From NCBI GenBank assembly GCA_963790075.1, contig CAWBNG010000004.1, positions 186,001 through 250,000 on the forward strand: a stretch of 64,000 nucleotides of DNA, in the 5' to 3' direction. The translations under genes were made by a program, and so were the position numbers. Source of the stretch: CAYOUV01 sp963790075. Lineage in GTDB: Bacteria; Chloroflexota; Anaerolineae; Anaerolineales; Villigracilaceae. The notes below the pieces were generated by a model. The model ran no database searches, was not told where the DNA came from, and saw nothing but the letters and a program-made list of their open reading frames with translations. Positions 1-7,951 of this stretch are shown here, piece after piece. Numbering within the stretch: position 1 is the stretch's first letter; each line of letters opens with the position of its first letter.

Positions 1-1
1 G

Positions 2-994
2 TTGCTGGAATTTGCGATTAGCGAGGAAGCGGTCTGGGCCTGTACCTCCTGCGGCGCGTGCGTGGACATCTGCCCCGTCGGCAACGAACCGATGCGCGAT
101 ATCCTCAGTATCCGTCGCTCGCTGGTGCTGATGGATAACTCCTTCCCCAAACAATTGGAGAATGCTTTCCGCGGTATGGAGCGCAATGTCAACCCGTGGA
201 ATATCGCCCCAGCAGAACGCATGAAATGGGCTGAGGGGCTGGACGTGCCGACCATCGAGCAGAATCCCGCTCCCGAAATTCTGTGGTGGGTGGGTTGTGC
301 CCCTGCCACTGACGCCCGCGCGCAAAAAACCGCCCAGGCCTTTACCAAGATCTTGAACGCGGCTGGCGTAAATTATGCGGTGCTCGGCCAGAACGAGCAG
401 TGTTCGGGCGACTCGGCCCGTCGTGCCGGGAATGAGTACCTGTTTTTTGAGCTGGCCAATGCCAACGTTGAAATCCTGAACGATGTGGCCCCCAAACGCA
501 TCGTGACCACTTGTCCGCATTGCCTGCATACTCTCAAGAACGAATACCCGGCTTTTGGCGGGAACTACGAAGTCATCCATCACACGCAGTTGATCAACGA
601 ACTGGTCGGCGCGGGCAAGATCCAGATGGATTTGGAGGGCGACAATATGAAAGTGACCTTCCACGATCCGTGTTACCTGGGCCGCCAAAACAAGATCTTT
701 GACGCTCCCCGTAAGGACTTGAAAGCTGCCCGGCTGGAAGTTGTCGAAATGCCGCGCCACGCCGAAAAATCCTTCTGCTGCGGCGCGGGGGGCGCACAAA
801 TGTGGAAGGAAGAAGAGCACGGTACGACCAACGTCAATAAGGCGCGTTTTGCTGAGGCCAAGGCTACCGGTGCGGAAACGCTTGCGGTCGGCTGCCCGTT
901 CTGTATGGTCATGCTGACTGACGCCTCCAAAGCCGACGACAGTTCAGTCCAGGTCAAGGATGTAGCTGAGATAGTGGCTGATCGAATGAAGTAG
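2..994 (+). CDS. (Fe-S)-binding CCG-domain oxidoreductase subunit, 5'-truncated
   Basis: The visible C-terminal 330 residues carry one ferredoxin-type motif (CTSCGACVDICPVG, near the window edge), followed by two cysteine-rich CCG domains. The second CCG domain ends in CCGAGGAQMW, and a further Cys pair lies in TTCPHC. This layout is that of HdrB/GlpC/LutA-like electron-transfer proteins, which pass electrons between flavoproteins and quinone or heterodisulfide-like acceptors. The frame is open to the window start, so the true start, and probably a second 4Fe-4S motif and membrane helices, lie upstream. The physiological partner cannot be told from here. A hairpin terminator follows the stop. 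Family is confident; the exact reaction is not. Confidence 0.8.
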   Translation: MLEFAISEEAVWACTSCGACVDICPVGNEPMRDILSIRRSLVLMDNSFPKQLENAFRGMERNVNPWNIAPAERMKWAEGLDVPTIEQNPAPEILWWVGCAPATDARAQKTAQAFTKILNAAGVNYAVLGQNEQCSGDSARRAGNEYLFFELANANVEILNDVAPKRIVTTCPHCLHTLKNEYPAFGGNYEVIHHTQLINELVGAGKIQMDLEGDNMKVTFHDPCYLGRQNKIFDAPRKDLKAARLEVVEMPRHAEKSFCCGAGGAQMWKEEEHGTTNVNKARFAEAKATGAETLAVGCPFCMVMLTDASKADDSSVQVKDVAEIVADRMK

Positions 995-1018
995 ATTGGA
1001 ATTGAGTCTCATAAATTC

Positions 1019-1050
1019 TGGGGCGGGTTTTAGGTCTGCCCCATTTTGAT
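1019..1050 (+). terminator. Rho-independent terminator
   Basis: A TGGGGC/GCCCCA stem (1019-1024 with 1038-1043) is followed by TTTTGATTT. It lies between two convergent genes and probably ends the Fe-S protein transcript. Confidence 0.6.
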
Positions 1051-2184
1051 TTATTGGCTGTCAAGACATTGTTTCAAGCGCCACACGCCCTGTTCGATTT
1101 CACCCGAATCGTAAAATGAAATCCCCAAGCGCAGGTATTCGCGCATCCCGCCCCGGCTGGAAAAGCGTACCCCGGGCCGAAAGTTGACTTTGAAGGCCTC
1201 GGCCTCGCATGGCAGCGCCAGCGTATCAACGCCGGGCAGGCGCACCCAGAAGAAGAATCCGCCATGTGGACAGGCGTATTGCGCTTGGGGGATATTGTTT
1301 TTCAGGGCAGCGTCCATCACTGCAACCCGCGCACTGTAAACATCGATTAACTTTGAGATATTTCGCTCCAGCCCGCCGCCCTCGATCACGCCGCGCACAA
1401 TAGCGGATGTGAACGGATTCATCCCGCCGCCGCTATCGAGCAGACCGCAACCGACCAGACGTTGAATGGTTTTTGAGTGAGCCTGGATCCAACCCAGGCG
1501 CAAGCCGGGGGCCAGGATTTTCGAGAATGAGTTGAGCGAGACCACGTTTTCAACATGGGTGTAGGCAGCGAAAGGTTGGGGAGGAGTCTGTGTATAGCTC
1601 AGAAATTGATAGACCTCATCTGCCAGAATGAAAAATCCATATTCCTGGCTCAATGCGACCAGCTGCTCGCGGCGTTCCCGGGGTAAAGTGTGCCCACTCG
1701 GATTCTGGAAGGTGGGAATGACATAAATGAATTTCGGGCGCACCTCGACCAGTTTTTCCTGCAGCGCTTCGATCATCAGGCCCTGCTCGTCGGTCTGAAT
1801 GGGCACAATCTGCAGCCCGTGGTCTTCGAAGATGCGCAGCGCCAGGAAATAAGACGGCTCCTCGACGAAGATCGTGTCACCGGGGTTAGTGAAGAGATTG
1901 CAAAGCAGATCCAGACCCCCGGAGGCGCCGTTTGTGATGAACAAGCTTGCGGAAGCCACTGAGATCCCGTATTTTTGGCTCAGGAAATCTGCCAGCGCTA
2001 GCCGGAAATTGCCGTCCCCCTGCTCGGCCCCGTATTGCAGGAACGACGGGTCCCTCTGGGCCAGGCGTTCTTCCGCAGCCCGGCGGAGTAGATCGAGCGG
2101 CAGCAGTGAAAACTGGGGATCGCCCAGTCCCAGGTCGATGACGCCGGGGGGGATATTTACTTGTGAAGTTTGATCAATCGACAT
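1051..2184 (-). CDS. PLP-dependent class I/II aminotransferase
   Basis: The 377-residue protein has the full fold-type I aminotransferase pattern. It shows the glycine-rich cofactor loop (NGASGGLDLL), the PTFQNPSGHTL segment, Asp-Glu-Val-Tyr of the PLP-ring site, and the Schiff-base lysine in SFSKILAPGLRLGW. The spacing and PTFQNPSG block resemble the 2-aminoadipate/aromatic aminotransferase group (LysN, and the catalytic part of MocR regulators). There is no N-terminal winged-helix, so this is an enzyme and not a regulator. Substrate is uncertain. It is monocistronic and converges on the upstream Fe-S gene. The start codon ATG is preceded by a weak AGGG. Confidence 0.85.
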   Translation of the reverse strand: MSIDQTSQVNIPPGVIDLGLGDPQFSLLPLDLLRRAAEERLAQRDPSFLQYGAEQGDGNFRLALADFLSQKYGISVASASLFITNGASGGLDLLCNLFTNPGDTIFVEEPSYFLALRIFEDHGLQIVPIQTDEQGLMIEALQEKLVEVRPKFIYVIPTFQNPSGHTLPRERREQLVALSQEYGFFILADEVYQFLSYTQTPPQPFAAYTHVENVVSLNSFSKILAPGLRLGWIQAHSKTIQRLVGCGLLDSGGGMNPFTSAIVRGVIEGGGLERNISKLIDVYSARVAVMDAALKNNIPQAQYACPHGGFFFWVRLPGVDTLALPCEAEAFKVNFRPGVRFSSRGGMREYLRLGISFYDSGEIEQGVWRLKQCLDSQ

Positions 2185-2361
2185 GTGATTTAACCCTAAA
2201 TGAGGATCCTGTATATGAATTATCTCATACCTATGATGCGGATAAAAAGAAAGCCGGCTTTCCTAAAGAAGCTGCAACAGATGGCCATTTGCCAGGTGAG
2301 CCAGATTTATTGATGCTGATATGATGGAACAGTAGCCATAATTGCTTTGGTCGTGTGCTAA

Positions 2362-2367
2362 TATAAT
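2362..2367 (+). promoter_or_regulatory. -10 promoter element
   Basis: A perfect TATAAT sits 28 bp before the start codon of the following exported-protein gene. No convincing -35 hexamer was found. Confidence 0.4.
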
Positions 2368-2394
2368 TGTAGCGAGCCTGAGGAGAAGAAGGTA

Positions 2395-3276
2395 ATGAAA
2401 ACTGCGCTTACGATCGGTCTGGTGTTGGCGCTGGCAGGATTGCTGGTGGCTTCTTTTGGTGCCATACAGGTAGGCGGAGGAGGTCTGGCCTCCAGTATGG
2501 CCGCTGAAGCGACGGCCAGCGCGACGCCCGCGTTGACTTCCACTCCCGCACCTGCTCCGGTTTTCGCCCTGATCAATATGCCGGATAAAAGTGTTTTGTC
2601 GATGCGAGCCGGGCCGGGGTTGGATTATCGTCGTGTGGGCGGCGTGGAAGCCAATATGGTCAATCTCCCGTTGACCGGGAGAATAAAAGGGACAACCCCC
2701 AGGGTCTGGTATGAACTCAGGCGTTCGGGTGGCGGGACCGGCTGGATCACTTCGTTTTATGTGGCTGAGTATGTTGGCCCCGATGTATTCTGCCAGGATG
2801 ATCGACCCAAGGCTTTGATTACGAATTTTGCCAAAGCGGTAAACGATTCGGACGGTCAGTTGATCGCTTCGTTGGTCAGTCCGATGCACGGTGTGACGCT
2901 GCGCCTGTGGCGGGATCAACTGGCCTTGAACTATTTACGCTATGCACCTTATCTCTTTTCCAGTGATTACCCGGTGAATTGGGGGCCGCCGCCCGGAGGA
3001 GTCAAAGGCGAGGTCGGCTCTCTGCGGGATGCCATCTATCCGCGTTTGAAGGACGTCTTCGGGGCAGACTATGAGTTGTACTGCAATGATGCCAGCAAGG
3101 TCAGTACAGCTTTTCAACCCTGGCGGTCGGAATACAAGAATATCAATTTTTACACGGTCTACAAGCCGGAGTCGCAGGATGGCAAACGGGATTGGCGAGC
3201 CTGGCTGGTGGGTGTGGATTATATGGACGGGAATCCCTATCTCTTTTCTTTGACCAATTTCCAGTTAGAACCATAA
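2395..3276 (+). CDS. Exported SH3-like domain protein
   Basis: A 293-residue secreted or membrane-anchored protein. Residues 1-25 form a hydrophobic signal/anchor, then a short Ala/Thr/Pro linker. A bacterial SH3-like segment follows (about residues 60-125), with the typical LSMRAGPGLDYRRVG start and GGTGWITSFYV end. The remaining 170 residues are not recognised. SH3b domains usually bind peptidoglycan or other cell-surface ligands. The start is supported by a strong GAGGAGAAGAAGG ribosome-binding stretch. No operon partner is evident. Confidence 0.65.
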   Translation: MKTALTIGLVLALAGLLVASFGAIQVGGGGLASSMAAEATASATPALTSTPAPAPVFALINMPDKSVLSMRAGPGLDYRRVGGVEANMVNLPLTGRIKGTTPRVWYELRRSGGGTGWITSFYVAEYVGPDVFCQDDRPKALITNFAKAVNDSDGQLIASLVSPMHGVTLRLWRDQLALNYLRYAPYLFSSDYPVNWGPPPGGVKGEVGSLRDAIYPRLKDVFGADYELYCNDASKVSTAFQPWRSEYKNINFYTVYKPESQDGKRDWRAWLVGVDYMDGNPYLFSLTNFQLEP

Positions 3277-3361
3277 AACCGGCTTTGATGCTTTTTGAGT
3301 GCAACGGCGGGTAAGATTTGCCCTCCGTTTGTTTTCTATATTTAGGACACTGCTAATATGA

Positions 3362-3388
3362 TATACTTTCTGTTGTAAAAACTTGCAA
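3362..3388 (+). promoter_or_regulatory. -10 element and candidate Fur-family operator
   Basis: TATACT (3362-3367) is followed at 3373-3388 by the imperfect palindrome TTGTAA-AAAC-TTGCAA, just before the regulator gene. Its position downstream of the -10 would allow repression of the whole regulator/CbiMQO operon. The assignment is inferred from symmetry and position only. Confidence 0.4.
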
Positions 3389-3399
3389 TAAGGAACCCT

Positions 3400-3840
3400 A
3401 TGACTTGCGCCTCCCTGTATGCGGATCAAATTCGCGCGCGCGGTTATCGCATGACGCCGCAGCGCATGACAATTTTGCATATCCTGCACCACCATGGTGG
3501 TCATCTAACCCCTGCCGAAGTTTACGCGCAAGCCTTGGTCGATTTACCCGGCATGACCGAGACCACTGTTTACCGTACGCTTGAATTCCTGACCGAAAAT
3601 GGGCTGGTCCATCAGGCATATCTGGCAAACGGTCATCTGGCTTACGAGATCGCCAGGGAAGACCATCATCACCTGGTCTGCCGTAATTGTGGCGACAATC
3701 TCGAAATTGAGCATTCCCTGCTTGAAAAACTCTACCGTCAGTTGGAGGCGGCCAGCGGTTTCAAGCTAACGGGCGGGCACGTGACCTTCTTCGGTCTGTG
3801 CCCTGCGTGTAAAAAGAATCAGAGTGAAACAGGAGAATAA
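3400..3840 (+). CDS. Fur-family metalloregulator
   Basis: A 146-residue Fur-superfamily repressor. The N-terminal winged helix (about residues 10-80) contains the typical YRMTPQRMTIL and TETTVYRTLEFL segments. The dimerization/metal domain has the HHH cluster (EDHHHLVC) and two Cys-x2-Cys structural zinc motifs (CRNC and CPAC). It is the first gene of an operon with CbiM, CbiQ and CbiO (stop to next ATG 3 bp), so it most likely senses Ni2+ or Co2+ (Nur-like) or Zn2+ and controls import. A palindrome lies just upstream. The identity of the sensed metal is inferred from context only. Confidence 0.85.
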   Translation: MTCASLYADQIRARGYRMTPQRMTILHILHHHGGHLTPAEVYAQALVDLPGMTETTVYRTLEFLTENGLVHQAYLANGHLAYEIAREDHHHLVCRNCGDNLEIEHSLLEKLYRQLEAASGFKLTGGHVTFFGLCPACKKNQSETGE

Positions 3841-3843
3841 AAC

Positions 3844-4788
3844 ATGTTATATGCACCTGCTCCCATGCACATCCCGGATGGATTCCTCAGCCTGGCAATC
3901 TCGATCTTTAGCTGGGTGATGACAGTCGCAATCCTGGCGATTGCGATCCGCAAGACGAACAAGGCTCTGGGCGAACGCCAGGTCCCATTGATGGGAATCA
4001 TGGCGGCCTTTATTTTCGCAGCCCAGATGATCAACTTCCCGGTCGCCGGTGGGACCTCCGGCCACCTGCTCGGTGGGGCGCTGGCAGCAATCATCCTGGG
4101 ACCCTGGGCCGGCATGCTGGTTATGACAGCTGTGATCGCTGTCCAGGGTTTGCTCTTCCAGGATGGTGGCCTGTTGGTGATGGGTGCCAACATTTTCAAT
4201 ATGGGCTTGCTGACAGCAGCGGTTGGCTACGGCTTGTATCGTATCGTGATCGGCCGGAGCAATCGCACGAAATTAATCGTCGCTGGTCTGGCAGCCTGGG
4301 TCTCGGTGATGACCGGCGCCCTGGCGACCTCGCTGGAATTGTGGTTGAGCGGAACAGCCAAACTGAATATCGTCGTCCCGGCCATGCTGGGAGTCCACGG
4401 CTTGATCGGCATTGGTGAGGCGCTGGTGACCGTCGCGGCACTGGCATTTATCTTCCGCACCCGCCCCGATCTGCTTGGCGAGCAAAGCGTGTCGGCCAAG
4501 GGCGGACGCGGGTGGGTGGTGGCCGGGGCGTTGATCACGCTGGCGGTTGTACTGCTTTCGCCTCTGGCTTCGGTCGATCCGGACGGGTTGAACCGCGTGG
4601 CGCTAAACCTGGGCTTCTTTGCGACTGAAACAGCTTCCCCAATCAAAGTCCTGGGTGGGTATGCCATCCCATTTTTGGGGGAGACGCCGCTTTCCAGGAT
4701 TTTGGCTGGCGGGTTGGGCGTATTGGTTGTGGCTGGCGTAGCGCTCCTGGCCGCCCGTTTGTTGCGCAAGCGGACCGAAAGCACCTAG
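3844..4788 (+). CDS. cbiM: Energy-coupling-factor transporter S component CbiM/NikM with fused CbiN-like (PDGLE) domain
   Basis: This 314-residue membrane protein is the substrate-binding subunit of a nickel/cobalt ECF importer. The hallmark MHIPDGFL segment lies at residues 8-15; the family uses the free Met-His N-terminus to bind the metal. Six or so hydrophobic helices with a GGTSGHLLGG motif follow. Residues about 225-310 form the PDGLE/CbiN-like tail with two helices. AGGAGA eight bases before 3844 supports that start. However, family knowledge argues for mature Met-His, either by starting at 3865 or by removal of the seven-residue MLYAPAP extension. It precedes cbiQ and cbiO. Confidence 0.88.
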   Translation: MLYAPAPMHIPDGFLSLAISIFSWVMTVAILAIAIRKTNKALGERQVPLMGIMAAFIFAAQMINFPVAGGTSGHLLGGALAAIILGPWAGMLVMTAVIAVQGLLFQDGGLLVMGANIFNMGLLTAAVGYGLYRIVIGRSNRTKLIVAGLAAWVSVMTGALATSLELWLSGTAKLNIVVPAMLGVHGLIGIGEALVTVAALAFIFRTRPDLLGEQSVSAKGGRGWVVAGALITLAVVLLSPLASVDPDGLNRVALNLGFFATETASPIKVLGGYAIPFLGETPLSRILAGGLGVLVVAGVALLAARLLRKRTEST

Positions 4789-4802
4789 AAAGAAAATATT
4801 GA

Positions 4803-5603
4803 ATGCATGATAACGTTTTTGACCGGTTCCATAGCGGAGAAAGCCTGCTGCATCGCTTGGATCCGCGCGTCAAAGTGGTGGTTACGGTCATTTTTATCAT
4901 TTCGAATGTCTTACTGCCGGATGCAGCTTGGTTGGCATTTGGGCTGTCATGGCTGCTCTTACTAGGCGCGAACAGGCTTTCCGGGTTGGGAATCTGGTTC
5001 ACTTTCAAACGTTCGTTTGTGGCACTTCCCTTTGCGCTTGCGGCAGTGACGGCCATCTTTTCGATCCCCGGGAACGCCCTATGGCACTGGCAGATTGGTT
5101 TGCTGACGCTGACCGCCACCGATGCTGGCGTTTTACGATTCCTGAGTATCCTGGTACGCTCGTGGCTTTCGGTGCAGATGGCGATTTTATTGGTCGCTGT
5201 GACTCCTTTCCCGGACCTGATTCACGCTTTTGAGCACTTACGCGTTCCCGCGATCCTGACCACGATCGTCGCCTTTCTTTACCGTTATCTATTCGTGCTG
5301 ACGGACGAGGTGATGCGCTTGATACGGGCGCGCGAGTCGCGCAGCGCCACCCTCCCCGGATACAAGTCCGGTGGAAACGTTTTCTGGAGGGCGCGGGTGG
5401 TTGGGAATATGACTGGGCAGCTTTTCCTGCGCAGCTTCGAGCGCAGTGACCGCATCTATAATGCCATGCTGGCGCGCGGCTACCAAGGGCAGATCCGTAC
5501 CCTCCACGCACACACCATGCACCGAGCGGACTGGCTGTACGGCCTCGTGGCGGTTGTTTTAATATTAAGCTTACACGTTGTGGGACATTTCCCACTGGGA
5601 TAG
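4803..5603 (+). CDS. cbiQ: Energy-coupling-factor transporter transmembrane component CbiQ
   Basis: The 266-residue T component of the nickel/cobalt ECF transporter, which couples the CbiO ATPase to CbiM in the membrane. It has several hydrophobic helices and the conserved cytoplasmic coupling region, including the RSDRIYNAMLARGYQG segment (Ala-x-x-Ala-Arg-Gly type) near residues 210-230. The start is ATG 14 bp after cbiM; no strong ribosome-binding site is visible, so translational coupling is likely. The stop is followed within 4 bp by the cbiO ATG. Confidence 0.9.
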   Translation: MHDNVFDRFHSGESLLHRLDPRVKVVVTVIFIISNVLLPDAAWLAFGLSWLLLLGANRLSGLGIWFTFKRSFVALPFALAAVTAIFSIPGNALWHWQIGLLTLTATDAGVLRFLSILVRSWLSVQMAILLVAVTPFPDLIHAFEHLRVPAILTTIVAFLYRYLFVLTDEVMRLIRARESRSATLPGYKSGGNVFWRARVVGNMTGQLFLRSFERSDRIYNAMLARGYQGQIRTLHAHTMHRADWLYGLVAVVLILSLHVVGHFPLG

Positions 5604-5607
5604 ATCT

Positions 5608-6366
5608 ATGCCTGTAGCACATAAGTCTAAATTTGATTTTGCACTACCCGAATGTGACGGGGACGTTTTGCAGATCAGCAAGTTGGAATTTTCTTATCCT
5701 GACGGCCATCAGGCCTTGTACGGCGTCTCGCTGAATTTGTGCCAGGGCGACAAGGTCGCTCTGGTCGGCCCAAATGGCGCGGGGAAATCCACGCTGATGC
5801 TGCACCTGAATGGGATTTTAAGCGGCCAGGGTCATGTTAATGTGGGTGGCATGGAACTGACTCATGAAAACCTGCCCATCGTCAGGGCCATGGTTGGGCT
5901 GGTCTTCCAGAACCCGGACGATCAATTATTCTCCCCGACCGTCTTCGAGGATGTGGCCTTTGGCCCGCTGCATATGGGGTTGCCCGAGGTGGAAGTGCGC
6001 GCGCGCGTATCTGAAGCACTGGAGCAGGTCCGCATGAGCAATTTTCGTGACCGCCTGTCGCACCATTTAAGCATGGGCGAGAAGAAACGTATCGCCATAG
6101 CAACGGTGCTATCCATGCGCCCACAGATTTTGGTGCTCGATGAACCTTCGGCCGGGCTCGATCCGCGTGCGCGCCGCTCGCTGATTAATCTGCTGCGCGA
6201 TCTTCCGATTACGATGCTGGTGTCGACTCACGACCTGGCGATGGTCAAGGAACTTTTCCCGCGCATGGTGATCATGGATGAAGGCCGCATCGTGTCCGAC
6301 GGGTTGACGATGGAATTATTAGATGATCAAGAGTTGTTAGAAGCGCATGGGTTGGAAAAGCCATAA
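5608..6366 (+). CDS. cbiO: Energy-coupling-factor ABC ATPase CbiO
   Basis: The 252-residue ATPase that powers the CbiMQ importer. It shows Walker A (GPNGAGKST), Q-loop (VFQNPDDQL, typical of ECF ATPases), an LSMGEKKR signature (in place of LSGGQ), Walker B (ILVLDEPSAGLD) and the switch His (STHDL). The ATG at 5608 is chosen over an in-frame TTG at 5578, because the latter would overlap cbiQ. A strong bidirectional hairpin ends the operon. Confidence 0.92.
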   Translation: MPVAHKSKFDFALPECDGDVLQISKLEFSYPDGHQALYGVSLNLCQGDKVALVGPNGAGKSTLMLHLNGILSGQGHVNVGGMELTHENLPIVRAMVGLVFQNPDDQLFSPTVFEDVAFGPLHMGLPEVEVRARVSEALEQVRMSNFRDRLSHHLSMGEKKRIAIATVLSMRPQILVLDEPSAGLDPRARRSLINLLRDLPITMLVSTHDLAMVKELFPRMVIMDEGRIVSDGLTMELLDDQELLEAHGLEKP

Positions 6367-6388
6367 AAACGCTTAACGACGTAGATAT

Positions 6389-6423
6389 AAAAAGTGCCCC
6401 TTCAAATCTCGGGGGCACTTTTT
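6389..6423. terminator. Bidirectional terminator between cbiO and metK
   Basis: AAAAAGTGCCCC (6389-6400) pairs with GGGGCACTTTTT (6412-6423). This gives a strong stem flanked by A/T runs on both sides, serving the two convergent genes. Confidence 0.85.
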
Positions 6424-6434
6424 GCTGGTACTCA

Positions 6435-7646
6435 CTACAGCCCGGCAGCTTTTTTCAAGCCATCGGCTTTGTCGGTTCGTTCCCAGGGGAATTCGACATC
6501 GTCGCGGCCAAAGTGACCATAGGCGGCCGTCGTGCGGTAGATGGGTTTACGCAAACCCAGCTCGCGGATGATCGCGCCTGGACGCAGATCGAAGTGTTCG
6601 CTTACCAGATCGGCGATTTTTTCATCGGCGATCTTTCCCGTACCAAAGGTTTCGACATTGACCGAGAGCGGACGTGCCACTCCGATGGCGTACGCTACCT
6701 GGATCTCGCAGCGATCGGCTAGACCAGCGGCAACCACGTTCTTGGCAGCCCAGCGTGCGGCATAAGCAGCCGAGCGGTCGACCTTCGTCGGATCTTTACC
6801 GGAGAAGGCGCCACCGCCATGACGCCCCATGCCGCCATAGGTGTCGACGATGATCTTGCGGCCGGTCACACCGGCGTCACCCTGCGGGCCGCCGATCACG
6901 AAACGCCCGGTTGGGTTGACGTAGAACTTGATGTCTTTGTCAACCATCCCTTCGGGCATGCTGGGCAGGATGATGTGTTCGATGACCTGCTCGCGGATGT
7001 CAGCCTGGGACATATCGGGCGCGTGCTGGGTGGAGACCAACACTGTATCAACGCGCTTGGGTTTGCCATACGAGTATTCGACGGTTACCTGGCTCTTACC
7101 GTCCGGGCGCAGCCAGGGCAGGCTGCCGTTCCGGCGTAATTCAGCCAGGCGGCGAGTCAGTTTGTGCGCCAGATAGATTGGCATCGGCATCAGTTCAGGA
7201 GTCTCGTTGCAGGCATAACCGAACATCATGCCCTGGTCGCCGGCACCGATCGATTCGATCTCTTCTTCGGACATCTCGCCGATCTTGGCTTCCAGGGCTT
7301 TGTCAACGCCCATGGCGATGTCGCCGGACTGCTTGGCGATGGCAATTAGCACGCCGCAGGTATTGCCATCCAGGCCTTTGTCGCTGTTATCATAACCAAT
7401 ATCCAGGATGGCTTTGCGGACCAAATCATCGAAGTTGATCTGGGCGCGGGTGGTGATCTCACCCAAGAGCATCACGAAGCCGGTTTTCGTGGCTGTCTCG
7501 CAAGCCACACGCGAATACGGATCCTGTTCCAGGCAGGCATCCAGCACCGCATCGCTGATCTGGTCACAGAGTTTGTCGGGGTGACCTTCGGTCACCGACT
7601 CGGATGTGAACATCAGCTTGGGCGAAGTCATAAATGTACTACTCAT
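6435..7646 (-). CDS. metK: S-adenosylmethionine synthetase
   Basis: The 403-residue MetK makes SAM from methionine and ATP. Recognisable blocks are FTSESVTEGHPDKLCDQISD near the N-terminus, GAGDQGMMFGYA (family signature 1 region), GGGAFSGKDPTKVDRSAAYA (signature 2) and DLRPGAIIRELGL near the C-terminus. The ATG at 7646 (MSSTF) has AAAGGTGA five bases upstream, which is better than the in-frame GTG at 7655 inside that site. Transcription is controlled by the SAM-I riboswitch directly upstream, giving feedback by the product. Confidence 0.97.
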   Translation of the reverse strand: MSSTFMTSPKLMFTSESVTEGHPDKLCDQISDAVLDACLEQDPYSRVACETATKTGFVMLLGEITTRAQINFDDLVRKAILDIGYDNSDKGLDGNTCGVLIAIAKQSGDIAMGVDKALEAKIGEMSEEEIESIGAGDQGMMFGYACNETPELMPMPIYLAHKLTRRLAELRRNGSLPWLRPDGKSQVTVEYSYGKPKRVDTVLVSTQHAPDMSQADIREQVIEHIILPSMPEGMVDKDIKFYVNPTGRFVIGGPQGDAGVTGRKIIVDTYGGMGRHGGGAFSGKDPTKVDRSAAYAARWAAKNVVAAGLADRCEIQVAYAIGVARPLSVNVETFGTGKIADEKIADLVSEHFDLRPGAIIRELGLRKPIYRTTAAYGHFGRDDVEFPWERTDKADGLKKAAGL

Positions 7647-7663
7647 ACTGTTCACCTTTCTTA

Positions 7664-7700
7664 AAATTAAAATGCCCTTTCCGGTGATCGTGAAAGGGCA
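7664..7700 (-). terminator. metK: Riboswitch-controlled intrinsic terminator
   Basis: Read on the minus strand, TGCCCTTT (7700-7693) pairs with AAAGGGCA (7680-7673), followed by TTTTAATTTT. Its 5' arm can instead pair with AGAGGGCA at 7725-7718, which contains the 3' end of the riboswitch P1 helix. This makes terminator and antiterminator mutually exclusive. Confidence 0.85.
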
Positions 7701-7721
7701 ATACGCAAAAACACGGCTGCC

Positions 7722-7834
7722 CTCTCATCTTCCAGAACATCCGTCTGCCGGAATTGGCACCGTCCGCTGACTTGCGTCAGTTAGGGGTTGCCGAGGCTTC
7801 ACAGGGCCGGTCCCTCCGCCTCTCTGGATAAGAG
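7722..7834 (-). promoter_or_regulatory. SAM-I (S-box) riboswitch aptamer
   Basis: Read on the minus strand, CTCTTATC (7834-7827) and GATGAGAG (7729-7722) close P1 with one G-U pair. Between them are the conserved S-box blocks: CAGAGAGGCGGAGGGA, CCGGCCCTGTGAAGCC and GGCAACC. SAM binding stabilises P1 and frees the downstream terminator, switching off metK. Boundaries are set by the P1 pairing. Confidence 0.95.
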
Positions 7835-7902
7835 TGCCGATTAGGGCTATGAAATTGTTGGCGGGATAATACCACAGGTGATTGGTTGCGTCAATCTAAT
7901 AT

Positions 7903-7932
7903 ACAGGCCGCCAGAACGTTCTGGCGGCCTGT
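7903..7932. terminator. Perfect 30-bp palindrome, probable terminator
   Basis: Fifteen bases from 7903 are perfectly repeated in inverse to 7932 (centre GAACGTTC). It lies 19 bp beyond the stop of the minus-strand lipoprotein gene and is followed there by ATATTAGATT, so it probably ends that transcript. There is no real U-run. Confidence 0.5.
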
Positions 7933-7951
7933 GCTTGTCAACCGATCGGGG

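Noticed and set aside
2263..2919. 218-codon minus-strand frame
   Set aside because: Fully opposite the SH3-like gene, with no family resemblance and no ribosome-binding site.
5005..5622. 205-codon minus-strand frame
   Set aside because: Antisense to cbiQ; Arg/Ser/Pro-rich composition typical of shadow frames.
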